64,000 nt of DNA from Lytechinus variegatus (lineage: Eukaryota > Echinodermata > Echinoidea > Temnopleuroida > Toxopneustidae): NCBI RefSeq assembly GCF_018143015.1, contig NC_054746.1, positions 28,919,129-28,983,128 of the forward strand, in the 5' to 3' direction. A program made the translations under genes and the position numbers. The notes beneath the pieces are model-generated. The model was not told where the DNA came from and searched no databases. It saw only the letters and a list, made by a program, of their open reading frames with translations. The stretch's first letter is position 1, and every line of letters begins with the position of its first letter. Positions 9,901 through 18,512 of this stretch are shown piece after piece.

Positions 9901-12264
9901 ATGTTGACTCATGTCTACAAGGTGTCAGGGTACATGCGATGCATCACCAAACAACTGTGTGAAATTATACATTCATGTATACATATACACAAGGGCGGAA
10001 ATCCCAGGGCGGACGTGGGGGACGTGCCCCCCCCCTACCAAAATAGTAGGGGGACGCAATATCAAATGCCCCCTACTATTTTTGGAGTTTTACGATGGAG
10101 AAAAATACATCACTTCACAATCAAAATAATACATGTATTTTGGAATGTTTTACCTTACATTTTTTTTGCTTGTCAAATTTTGTTTTGGTTAAAATGACCT
10201 TACATTTTGGGAGAAAACTTTTTTTTTGCTTGTCAAATTTTCCAGGCCCTGGCCCCCTACCATTGGGGACAGATTTCCGCCCATGCATATACAAAGGTCA
10301 TCGGGGATCATTAGCCAACCGTCTCCTACCTCCCTACCATGCAAACCCCTACCAGGTTTCCAGTGGCATACACTTTTTAGTATGATCCGAACCAAATAAG
10401 AAACATTTTACCAGTGTAAAATCCACAGGATTAATTCTGCCAATTGAAAAAAAATCATCTTTTAAAACAGGATCCGACACACTCGATCAAGTTCTTCTTG
10501 CGACCCTATCAACGAGTATGTTTGTTGGAGGTGTGGTGGCTTGCTTTCTGGATAACACAGTGCCAGGTAAGCCATCTGATCATAAGTTCTCATCTACCAA
10601 ATTTCATTGTGACTTTTAGTGGAATAACAAATTAAAAAAAAAGGGATTATTAACTTATTCAAAGCCATCAATCTAGTTAAAATATCAATATCTGTCATTC
10701 AAGAAACCTCAAAATGAACGTGGAAAAATCTGTAAACTCAGTTATAGGGTTTTAAGGAAACGGGAAATAAATATACTGCTATCAAAATTCGAATGTATAT
10801 ATTTAGTAATTTCCAACCTTTTGAAATATTTAGAAACAAGTGGAATGCCTCTGGCCGTCTCACCTGCATCACGCGACTCAACGTAGCAGCATTGCTGACT
10901 TTGAAAACTACTATAACTCGCACAAGATGTTCAGTGACACTTGGTTACTCTTATTTCCACGTTTTATGAACTAGACCAATACACTTACAGAGATAGGATG
11001 GTAATTCAACAAATACTCCCAATGTGGCCAAAATTCATTGACCTCACATGACCTTTGACCTTGATCATGTGACCTGAAACTTGCACAGGATATTCAATGA
11101 TACTTGATTACTCGTATGTCCAAGTTTCAAAAGTCAGATCAATAAACTTGCAAAGTTATGATGATAATTCAACAAATACCCCCAATTCGGCATAAGTTCA
11201 TTGACCCTAAATGGCCTTTGACCTTAATTATGTGACCTGAAAATTGCACAGGATGTTCAGTGATACTTGATTACTATTATGTCCAAGTTTCATGAATCAG
11301 ATCCAAAAATTTTTAAAGTTTTATTGTAATTCAACAGATACCCCCAAATCGGTCAAAGTTCATTGACCCTAAATGACCTTTGACCTTGGTCATGTGACAT
11401 AAAATTCACGCAGAATGTTTGGTAATACATGATTGACCTTATGTCCAAGTTTAATGAACTAGGTCCATATATTTTATAAGTTGTGATGACATTTCAAAAA
11501 CTTAACCTCAGGTTAAGATTTTGATGTTGATTCCCCCAACATGGTCTAAGTTCATTGACCCTAAATGACCTTTGACCTTGGTCATGTGACATGAAACTCT
11601 AATAGGATGTTCAGTAATACTTGATTAACCTTATGGCCAAGTTTTATTAACTAGGTCCATATACTTTCTAAGTTATGATGTCATTTCAAAAACTTAACCT
11701 CAGGTTAAGATTTGATGTTGACGCCGCCGCCGTCGCCGTCGGAAAAGCGGCGCCTATATAGTCTCACTCTGCTATGCAGGTGAGACAATAAAAATACTCC
11801 GGAATCTTTCAAAATTTCGAGGGGGAATGCTTTTTCTTTACTAAATTAGAAGAGACAGCTTTGACATCGACATTTCGCAGATTAAGTATTGATCTTTCTC
11901 TGTCTTCAACCGATTTTGATTATTCTTATCATCATGTTGCAAAGGAAAAATATCAATCAATATGACAAACCATACCTTAGTCTTAGTTTTAAACTCCCAC
12001 TTTACAGGAACAATTGAAGAGCGAGGAATGGATAAATACTGGAAACTGTACGATAATGACAAGTATGCAGGAGAATATGATGAAGAAACCGAACGAAAGA
12101 TTCAAAAGGAAGTAGCACGTATTGTGAATAAGTGTTATGATATGCCATTTGGTATGGCCCGTCTTCGCAGCTGGTCCTGGACCTACTATGTGCCGTTTAG
12201 CCCAACATTCAAAGGATTCAATATCCGACGTGGCTGTAAGAAACGGGAGGCAAAGGAATCTTAG
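715..12264 (+). CDS. SLC23-family nucleobase/ascorbate transporter, 12 coding exons, complete
   Basis: Polytopic membrane transporter of the NAT/SLC23 family, whose animal members move ascorbate or nucleobases with Na+. Coding exons: 715-921, 3473-3630, 3992-4080, 4699-4775, 5665-5846, 6560-6680, 7050-7206, 7590-7843, 8116-8245, 9390-9533, 10471-10566, 12008-12264. All introns are GT-AG and every junction keeps frame, giving 1872 nt (623 residues plus stop), close to human SVCT1 (about 598) and SVCT2 (about 650). Seen directly: a charged cytosolic N-terminus, the family phrase [15 protein letters not shown] at TM1, sequons NGT and NAT at 156 and 159, [19 protein letters not shown] at 356-374, the NAT signature region at 406-415, and [19 protein letters not shown] in exon 10. 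Odd: the TM1 Gln-His pair is Gln69-Asn70, and the signature starts with Asp406 rather than Gln/Glu/Pro. The substrate therefore cannot be assigned. The ATG at 715 opens exon 1 and fits the family's N-terminal length. Confidence 0.95.
1688..1942. mobile_element. Palindromic MITE, TATTGGGTAAA family, copy 1
   Basis: The left end TACACTCTTAAAAATATTGG is mirrored at the right end by CCAATATTTTTTACAGTGTA. The interior has repeated TTGGGTA/TACCCAA words and no coding capacity. It sits in intron 1 of the SLC23-like gene. Confidence 0.75.
2002..2195. mobile_element. Palindromic MITE, TATTGGGTAAA family, copy 2
   Basis: The ends TACACTCTAAAAA and TTTTTAGAGTATA are inverted, and the interior carries several CCAATATTGGG words. 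It is a diverged relative of the element 60 bases upstream. Confidence 0.65.
2333..3326. mobile_element. Non-autonomous mariner/Tc1-like element
   Basis: Inverted ends of about 30 bases, starting GAGTGCGTATCAAAAAAA and, on the other strand, CAGTGCGTATCAAAAAAA. Both are flanked by TA, as expected of a Tc1/mariner-type insertion. The ~1 kb interior shows no transposase. It is in intron 1, 146 bases before exon 2. Confidence 0.65.
3473..3630 (+). CDS. SLC23-like exon 2 (TM1-TM2)
   Basis: The acceptor ends at 3472 (TTTAATAG). The exon encodes [20 protein letters not shown] and continues to a Gly-Val-Arg whose Arg codon is split. This replaces the usual His-Tyr-Leu-Thr start of the exon with Asn-Ser-Leu-Gly. 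The donor is GTAGGA (phase 2). Confidence 0.88.
3992..4080 (+). CDS. SLC23-like exon 3 (TM3)
   Basis: The acceptor is CTTGACAG and the donor GTAAGT. The exon encodes [19 protein letters not shown], matching the family's TM3 segment with its conserved Leu-Pro and Gln, then a Cys-Pro before the extracellular loop. It enters in phase 2 and leaves in phase 1. Confidence 0.9.
4699..4775 (+). CDS. SLC23-like exon 4 (extracellular loop)
   Basis: Short exon after the acceptor TTGTTGAG. It encodes the loop with sequons NGT and NAT and ends at the family phrase FRIRMRE. The donor is GTAATT (phase 0). Confidence 0.88.
5665..5846 (+). CDS. SLC23-like exon 5 (TM4-TM5)
   Basis: The acceptor is AATCAAG. 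The exon starts [20 protein letters not shown] and runs through the Arg-Phe-Ile-Gly-Pro motif to His-Trp-Gly-Ile-Ser-Ala. The donor is the consensus GTGAGT (phase 2). Confidence 0.93.
6560..6680 (+). CDS. SLC23-like exon 6 (TM6)
   Basis: The acceptor is CCCCAAAG and the donor GTAAGA. The exon encodes [18 protein letters not shown] and a basic loop ending Val-Phe-Pro. Phe-Ser-Gln-Tyr is shared with vertebrate SVCTs. Confidence 0.92.
7050..7206 (+). CDS. SLC23-like exon 7 (TM7 and loop)
   Basis: The acceptor is TTAACAG and the donor GTACAG. The exon encodes [20 protein letters not shown], then the Arg-Ala-Arg-Thr-Asp motif and Pro-Tyr-Pro-Gly, which leads to the Gln-Trp-Gly at the start of exon 8. 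Confidence 0.93.
7590..7843 (+). CDS. SLC23-like exon 8 (TM8-TM9, NAT signature)
   Basis: The acceptor is ACAAAAAG and the donor GTATGC. It holds the substrate-site segment [19 protein letters not shown] and the signature region [10 protein letters not shown]. The family rule is [QEP]-N-x-G-x4-T-[RKG], so the Asp at 406 is the unusual position. Confidence 0.96.
8116..8245 (+). CDS. SLC23-like exon 9
   Basis: The acceptor is ATACAAG and the donor GTATGT. The exon encodes [17 protein letters not shown] and the conserved [13 protein letters not shown] segment. Confidence 0.94.
8604..9234. mobile_element. Foldback element built from GAAAGACC words
   Basis: The left end CCATTCCACAGA is mirrored at the right end by TCTGTGGAATGG. 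Between them lie many copies of GAAAGACC in the left half and the central part, and of GGTCTTTC towards the ends. The whole 630 bases therefore form one large imperfect palindrome. It lies in intron 9 of the SLC23-like gene and has no coding capacity. No target duplication is evident. Confidence 0.65.
9390..9533 (+). CDS. SLC23-like exon 10
   Basis: The acceptor is AACTTTAG and the donor GTATGA. The exon encodes the [19 protein letters not shown] motif, which is nearly identical to vertebrate SVCTs, followed by LGLALPQHM. Confidence 0.95.
9550..9597. repeat. CA-rich microsatellite
   Basis: Interrupted (CA)n run just inside intron 10 of the SLC23-like gene. Confidence 0.8.
9990..10285. mobile_element. 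hAT-type MITE with exact 8-bp target duplication
   Basis: The ends CAAGGGCGGAAATC and GATTTCCGCCCATG are inverted repeats beginning with CA. The 8-bp CATATACA flanks both sides exactly (9982-9989 and 10286-10293). G/C tracts lie just inside the ends. No transposase. In intron 10 of the SLC23-like gene. Confidence 0.8.
10471..10566 (+). CDS. SLC23-like exon 11 (last TM)
   Basis: The acceptor is TAAAACAG and the donor GTAAGC. The exon encodes [20 protein letters not shown], the family's final membrane segment and its Asp-Asn-Thr-Val-Pro-Gly. Confidence 0.94.
10857..11786. mobile_element. TIR-bounded repeat carrying internal ~165-bp units
   Basis: GTCTCACCTGCAT at the left and ATGCAGGTGAGAC at the right are exact 13-bp inverted ends. 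Inside are about four diverged units of 162-192 bases, each with TGACCTTTGACCT or a near match, a GTGACC/GTGACAT motif, a TTCATTGACC motif and an AAGTTT(C/T)AT motif. The right end has a GC-rich GCCGCCGTCGCC stretch and its own short hairpin. It lies in the last SLC23-like intron. No coding capacity is seen. Confidence 0.7.
11049..11578. promoter_or_regulatory. Repeated DR1 nuclear-receptor half-site pairs
   Basis: TGACCTTTGACCT, the reverse complement of AGGTCAAAGGTCA, occurs exactly at 11049, 11374 and 11566, and with one change at 11212. This is the textbook DR1 arrangement bound by RXR, HNF4 and COUP-TF receptors. Whether any receptor binds here is inference. Confidence 0.45.
12008..12264 (+). 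CDS. SLC23-like exon 12 and stop
   Basis: The acceptor is CTTTACAG. The exon begins with the conserved Gly-Thr-Ile-Glu-Glu-Arg-Gly, continues as a charged C-terminal tail with the family's Pro-Xaa-Phe-Lys-Gly-Phe, and ends at TAG 12262-12264. Confidence 0.95.
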
Positions 12265-12524
12265 ACGATAGCGGGGCAGATTCTAAAATGAAAAGCTGTT
12301 TTAAATTAAGCAGTATACGCCTATTTAGATAACAAACAGTGCATGGTACTTTTTTATACTAAGTGAAATGCGCTTTGGAATGCGCATGCTCGCGATAATG
12401 ATGACGTTGATTTTGGAACATTATATCGCAATTTACACACTATTCAGATATAGGACAACATTTTAAGTATGTAGAATGCAAGACAAGATACACTTAAGAA
12501 AGAGACGAATGCGACTAAATTCAT

Positions 12525-12530
12525 AATAAA
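12525..12530 (+). terminator. Candidate poly(A) signal of the SLC23-like gene
   Basis: AATAAA about 260 bases after the transporter stop codon, in the sense orientation, at a normal distance for a 3' UTR. Confidence 0.5.
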
Positions 12531-13191
12531 CTTACAATCTAATTATTTTCATTTTATATTTTCTCAAACAAACATATTTCGTATTCACACAGTGTTTAAA
12601 TACAATAATATACAAAAGATTCTCTTGCTGATGTACAATATACATATATATCCACTATTTACACGACTGCTGTCACGGCTGTAGCAGGAAGAAAAGGACA
12701 CAATTTTATCGAAGGAATCAAATGATCCATTAATAAATGGAGTGAAAAATGAAGAAAAAAAAAACACAGTATACTGCATAAGTGGAAGATGAACACGAAC
12801 GTGAATTACGAGGTAGGATATATGGAAAAAAAGAAAACAAATAAATTATATCCTACATGAATTATATCCTGTATGCTGATTGGTTCAAATGGCATCATGT
12901 GACCAAACATCCCGGCCAAACATATTCTCACTGAAGAGATATATTCCTGACGTCGATGAAACAGATAATGCATCTCGGGCGCACCGGTCAGAAAGATGAC
13001 CCGACGGCCAAGTCCCGCGAAGGGACGGTGCAGGCACAAATCCGCGTTCCGCTGATCGCGTGGCTTTAGGAAATGAAGGTCAGTCAGCGCAGCGCGTCAT
13101 TAATATTTTGGTTCAGATTAAAAGAAAGATAGACCACATGTGTACAAACTAGATCAAGATATGTTGTTCTAGCTTTTAAGATTTAGGATAT

Positions 13192-13366
13192 GAAATAAAT
13201 ATACCAGGGGTCTGTTGCAGAAAGAGTTGCAATCAATCGCAATTCTAAAAATCACGAGCAACTTGATTTTCAACCAATCAACAGCACGCATTTCGGACTG
13301 GCGATTGATATTTTGACTTGAGTTTAAACGCAACTCTTTCTGCAACGGACCCCAGGCCTTTATTTC
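13192..13366. mobile_element. Palindromic MITE, GTTGCAGAAAGAGTTGC family
   Basis: The ends are inverted over about 37 bases with a few changes: GAAATAAA..CC.GGGGTC.GTTGCAGAAAGAGTTGC. The interior contains CAATCAATCGCAA and GATTTTCAACCAATCAACA motifs. A one-ended relative lies at about 44686-44780. Confidence 0.75.
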
Positions 13367-13831
13367 GAAAGTACAGAGGGAATTATTAATCCTCGGTTGT
13401 ACTGGTAAAAAATTACTATTAAATTTTCCTTCGGAGCTTCGCCCCTCGGGGAAAAATGGTAATCCCAGTCTAACATCGGACAAAATTATAATTCCCGCTA
13501 TACTTATTCAAAGCCTGGTATATTCGTATACTAACCTCATAGCTACAGTATATCTACAATGTGGCAACAAAGTAACTAGATGTGACATCTAATAATTTTA
13601 TCATTAGAAATTAAATTGCACCTTCTAATTATTTGGCTAATGACTAATGATTTTCTATCAAGTAGGAAGTTTGTAAATAGCATAATATCTTGAGAAAATC
13701 TAAACTATAATAATCTTCACAATACATTATACACTTGCCAGACAAATAAAATGAAATGAAATGTCATGGTCAACGTTTACTCCGTGTGACTCTATCCCTC
13801 TTCTTCCTCCGTGTGTGAATGAAACAACGTG

Positions 13832-14055
13832 CTTTTACAAAAGCATGGTGTTTTCACTACACCATCGGTGTATGGATAGGACCATCCAATCATTTTACAC
13901 AAGTGTTGAATTCATTGTATCAATTTAACACATAAAGTGTTTTAGCACTCTTGGGACCCTTATTGTTATGTTCAAAAACTTGGGTGTAAAATAACATGGC
14001 GGCATGGTCCTAAATCCAAATGATGTCATTTCAACACCATGGCTTGTAGAGTGTA
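13832..14055. mobile_element. Imperfect palindromic MITE
   Basis: The left arm AAGCATGGTGTT with ATAGGACCAT is mirrored by ATGGTCC and AACACCATGGCTT on the right, close to a terminal AGAGTGTA. Its TACACT-type end suggests kinship with the TATTGGGTAAA elements. Boundaries are approximate. Confidence 0.5.
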
Positions 14056-14460
14056 TTGCCTAAAAGCAATTCGTATACAGAAAACGAAAACCAATTAATA
14101 AAAAGGGAGAAAAGTATCTGGTTATTGCATGTGCATTACCGATTAACACTTAAATCAAATATAGCCTATAGAGCCTGCCATTACAATATTTGAAATATAG
14201 AATGTAAACTGATACTATTCATATGAGCAATTTAGTGAGAATTATACAATCACGGGTGGATCAAAAGTACTATATTGTTCCATTTTGTAAAAAGAAATGA
14301 ATTCTTCATATCAAACATCAAAATTTGTGATATCAGACAGTGAAATCAATAACATAAACAAATAAACAAACGGCTCGCCATGCGAGCGCATATAGCGTCC
14401 CATAGTTCAAATTGGACAACAGTTAGCGCTTCGGTCTTATCTTATCTTTATCACACCAAG

Positions 14461-14649
14461 GAGGTGTTGCAAGAAATTATTTGCAATCAATCGAGAATAT
14501 TCTGTTGCAATAAAATCACTTTTGACTGTAGCAAATCAGATTACACTCCTTGCAGATTAGCAATCAATCACAAATTTGCAATTAAATTGTTTGATTTCGG
14601 GAACGAAAATATAGACTTGCAATTAATCGGAATTTTCTTGCAACGCCTC
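14461..14649. mobile_element. Palindromic MITE, GTTGCAAGAAA ends
   Basis: GAGGTGTTGCAAGAAA at the left and its near-complement TTTTCTTGCAACGCCTC at the right. The interior repeats the GCAATCAATC motif. It is related to the element at 13192. No clear target duplication. Confidence 0.65.
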
Positions 14650-15625
14650 AAATAATTAATTTCGTTGTTGTTGCATAACAAAATATTCGATATAAGAAAT
14701 ATAATGATATTCTATTCTCTTTCATGACATATTTTGAAAAGAATGTTTGATTCTTTCAAATCGATAATTCCAAACGCAAATTTACCCAACTTTTTCAATT
14801 TTAAAGTTTTGTTTCATGTGCAAGTTTCTTTTTTTTTCGGGGGGGAAGGGGCAATTTTAAGACTTGACACTTAAAGGAGAAATAGAAGGTTTCAAAATAA
14901 ACCTCTTAAACTACAAACAAACCTCTTTTCATATTTGTACACTGTAACCCTTTCACCTTGTATAGTTTAAAAATGACAAATCAAACTATAAAATATCATT
15001 AAAAGGAATGAAACACATCATAAAATTCTAAAATACGAACTTTCTTTAATCTTAGAATAGTAGATCCCTATACTAATAGAGCTTAATCCAGTAAATATCA
15101 ATTGACTTAAATGATTAGTTTTACGGCTTGGTCACGAATCCTTGATTGGCGTACAAAATGTACTTTTCAACAAGCGAGTATATAAATAAAAGGAAGAAAA
15201 TATGACAAATTGACCAAGAAGATGTCAAATGTGTTTTAGAAATACTACATTACAATAACATCGATTTCAATTCATTATAACAATAAAACATTCCAAGTTT
15301 ATCATAATGATGTTATGTCTTCTTGAGATGTGATCAAGCTTTGCTTTATACATCAATGTTTCCTTTTAAACAACCTCAATTAAGACCTACAATCAACAGT
15401 AATCATATTACTTGTCATTACAAAAATAATTTGGAATAAGAAAAATTTCTATGAAACTGTCATTCAATCGATTGCACATCAAAAATGTGAAAATAAACAC
15501 TCGAGTAAACAAAAATCATAAGAAATGAATCTCATCACACTTTATTAAAGAGAGAAAAAAAATAACGTTTTGCAAACGAAATGATGATGTTTTGATGTTC
15601 ATTGGACTTGGTACGAAGGTGGTAG

Positions 15626-15892
15626 CACTGGCGGATCCAGGGGGCACGGGCCAGCTGTGCCCCCTTTTTGAGAAGCAAAATTAAAATTTGTAATGTAAAA
15701 ATGCAGTTGAAACAGAAGTGTGTCCCCCCCTTTTTGAAAGTGAAGACCTTTTTTTTTCTTCTGGGACGAAATCTTTTTAATTTTTGGTTAAAACCCTTTC
15801 CTTTTTTTTTGCTTGTCAATTTTTTATGGGACGAAAAATTTTCCTTCGAAAAAATGTGCCTCCCTTTTGGAAAATCCTGGATCCGCCCCTTC
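15626..15892. mobile_element. hAT-type MITE with GGCGGATCC ends
   Basis: Starts CACTGGCGGATCCAGG and ends CCTGGATCCGCCCCTTC. An exact 8-bp duplication GGTGGTAG flanks it (15618-15625 and 15893-15900). The interior has TTTGCTTGTCAA and GGGACGAAA motifs shared with relatives at 55446 and 59038. The open frame crossing it on the - strand is not a gene. Confidence 0.8.
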
Positions 15893-17510
15893 GGTGGTAG
15901 TATGTTTTTACTCCAATTTTGAACATTATTCGACATATGTGAAACAAACCAGCCCCTCTTATTTAAAAAAAGCTTAGAGATTGGTCGTGCGATTGATTTT
16001 AGAGGATGATCGGTCGTAAAAGCAGTTAGACGATCAATCACTAAGATCGGTGTTACGGGGCTATATGATAAACGCTGGAGGTATTAATTGCAAAGTGTTC
16101 GCCAGACTAAGAAAGCACCCGGCAAATATTGATTATTTGAAAAAATTGTGTCATTCATTTCCAAAGGGTGCTCTATTTGTTGCTTTTCTTCCTCTTCGCT
16201 TTGAAGAGAATGTCTGTCATATAAAAATCCTTTTGAATGTGGTCTTTGAAATTAGTAAGCGAGCATGGAGTTTCAGTCCGAACATTTTCTTTTTCTATCG
16301 CTATGTATTTTCTCTCTCTTATTGTACCCATTGATGTTCAAGTATCGTTCATTTTTTCATATGTAGAACTTAACTTTTGCACAACATTATGAACATTATC
16401 AAGCGACAGAAATCGTTACTGCCCCTGAAGATTTTCTGACGTATAAATGGGTAATATCGAACGTTCGCCTAGTTACAACGTAATTAATGGTGTCGATTTC
16501 AAATAACTTGAAGTTTTATATAAAGGTTCCTTACAACTTTTTCAAAATATTAATGGTAAATCGTAAGTGTATACGCGCGCATATTTTTGTTTCAATTCAT
16601 CTTATTCTTAAGCTGATAACGAATTGTAGAAAAGAAAAATCGTAAATTATTTCGCAGTCGTTATTCATAAATGTATGTCTGATTTCCCAGTGACCTTATT
16701 ATAATCATGTTTTTGATATAAATGTAATTTGAAAAAGGAGTTATTATAAGCATTAATAGCAAACAAACGATTTATAAACACACAAAGATGGACTGGTCAG
16801 GTTATAACTATATCGCAGGGCTAGTGTATGCAGAGAAGGGGGGCAGCATAGGATGTAATTTTTCTTGATTGAATAAATGAGTATCACAGAGATAACAAAT
16901 ATGTATGCTTTTCCTTTTTTTGTTTTCTCCTCCTACTCACTACTTTAAAAACAATAGAGGATCGCCCCTGTCCCCCTATAAGGCACTGCCCCTTGAAAAT
17001 TGGTACTGGTTTATACTGTCATCGCTACAACAAATCAAACCACATTTTACTAGATGATTCAATGGAAAGTGGTACTGTCGTTGTAATTTGACATAAAATG
17101 GCCATAGCATAACTTCAGTAGAGATTTCGGGTTTTTTCAATTTGTCAGGTTTTTTTCATCGTTTTTTGGAAGATGCTGCTACAATACGATAGGACTCTGC
17201 CCCGTTACGTTAAATTCAAATATGTGAAATTATCACTACTGTGTGTAAAAAAAAGTAGAATGATAAAAAGGGTAAATAATTCATTGAAATATAATTACAA
17301 TGTTGCCAATATAGGCCAAGTATATGCTACTGGAGCGATAAACATAATTATTTAAGCCTCTTACTTTCATAAACTTACTAAAAATACCTATAAGTTCGTC
17401 ATTCGTGAAGCTTTAGTAACAATGCGAAATCACTTCATGGATATATAAAATCAATTATCTTTATGTTTGCACTAAGCATTTAAGTTTTTTTATCAAACCT
17501 TTATTAAAGT

Positions 17511-17539
17511 TTTTGCCAATAATAACATTATTGGCAAAA
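17511..17539. repeat. Perfect 13-bp inverted repeat
   Basis: TTTTGCCAATAAT, a 3-base spacer, then its exact complement. A perfect short hairpin in otherwise plain AT-rich DNA, about 560 bases beyond the globin poly(A) signal. Confidence 0.7.
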
Positions 17540-18100
17540 GATTTCATTAATGGCTTTCCAAAAATGAAGATGTTTACAAAAGTTTTGAATTTCTCATCGA
17601 TTACTCTGTATCAAAATTGCAAATTATATAGGAGAACACCAATATACACAAACACAAAACACAATACTAAGTATAAATGAAGCATATTGACTGATAATAT
17701 GGATTGATGTACAGTTATTATGAGTTGCTTGGGAACCAACTCATCATGTTATAAATCAAATTATGTCAACAAAAAATATTGTACCACAGAAAAGAATTAA
17801 ACAATGGCTTCATCCGTAGTACTGCCTGTAAAATCGTCGTCGGGGGTCATAGAAACGATGCTCTATAGGCCTATACCTAAGTTCTGTGCACTTTCAAAAC
17901 ATATCCATGCATTGTCATGTTTGCATCAACAGAATAAGACTCTTACGAAAATATATCGATATCATAATTTCGATGAAGGAAAATGGCGGCGAGATAATCT
18001 GTTTCCATAACACTCATTGGGTGTTATATATCAGTTTATGTCTCATAAGACGAATGTTGATGTTTTTGTCAAACTGATCAACATATTAGTCCATACAAGA

Positions 18101-18106
18101 TTTATT
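18101..18106 (-). terminator. Candidate poly(A) signal of the globin gene
   Basis: AATAAA on the - strand about 270 bases after the globin stop codon. Confidence 0.5.
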
Positions 18107-18377
18107 CATTCTATGGTGAGAACTCCTTCTTTTTCACTTATCCGCAATGAATAATGATAGAAAAATCCTCATAACGTCACCAATGTATTTTCTTTCCATG
18201 AAAAGATTGCTTCCTTGTACTTTCCTTGAAACTAATATCCAATCAGCCCAAAGTAAGTGCATCACGTGACTAATCTGCGTCACAGAATATGTTTCCAGTG
18301 CGTGGCCAATTATGAAACCTTCTGGTAGTATCAAAATGACATGTATATGTACATGAATGTACGTAAGTTCTTTTGTG

Positions 18378-18512
18378 CTACGTCCCTGTCATACCAGCTA
18401 TCACGTGATCTAAGACGAATTTGGTGAATGTGATGTAGATTGCCTCAATCTTCTCGTTATATCTGTCTTCTAATGTCTCCTTTACAGATTGCAAGAATGG
18501 CTTCTCAAATTT
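18378..18512 (-). CDS. Globin exon 3 (helices G-H) and stop
   Basis: The acceptor is CTTTTTACAG. The exon encodes KFEKPFLQSVKETL and the H helix to HVIAGMTGT, with stop TAG at 18380-18378. It starts at the family's G7.0 junction. Confidence 0.93.
   Translation of the reverse strand, partial: KFEKPFLQSVKETLEDRYNEKIEAIYITFTKFVLDHVIAGMTGT

Larger units (their letters stand above)
12265..18377. other. Gap between convergent SLC23-like and globin genes
   Basis: 6.1 kb between the two stop codons, including both 3' UTRs. Apart from four palindromic or hAT-type MITEs (listed separately) and one perfect hairpin at 17511, I see AT-rich sequence with no coding exon. Confidence 0.55.

Noticed and set aside
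15535-16041. 168-residue - strand frame
   Set aside because: It runs straight through the hAT MITE at 15626-15892. No family resemblance or splice context.
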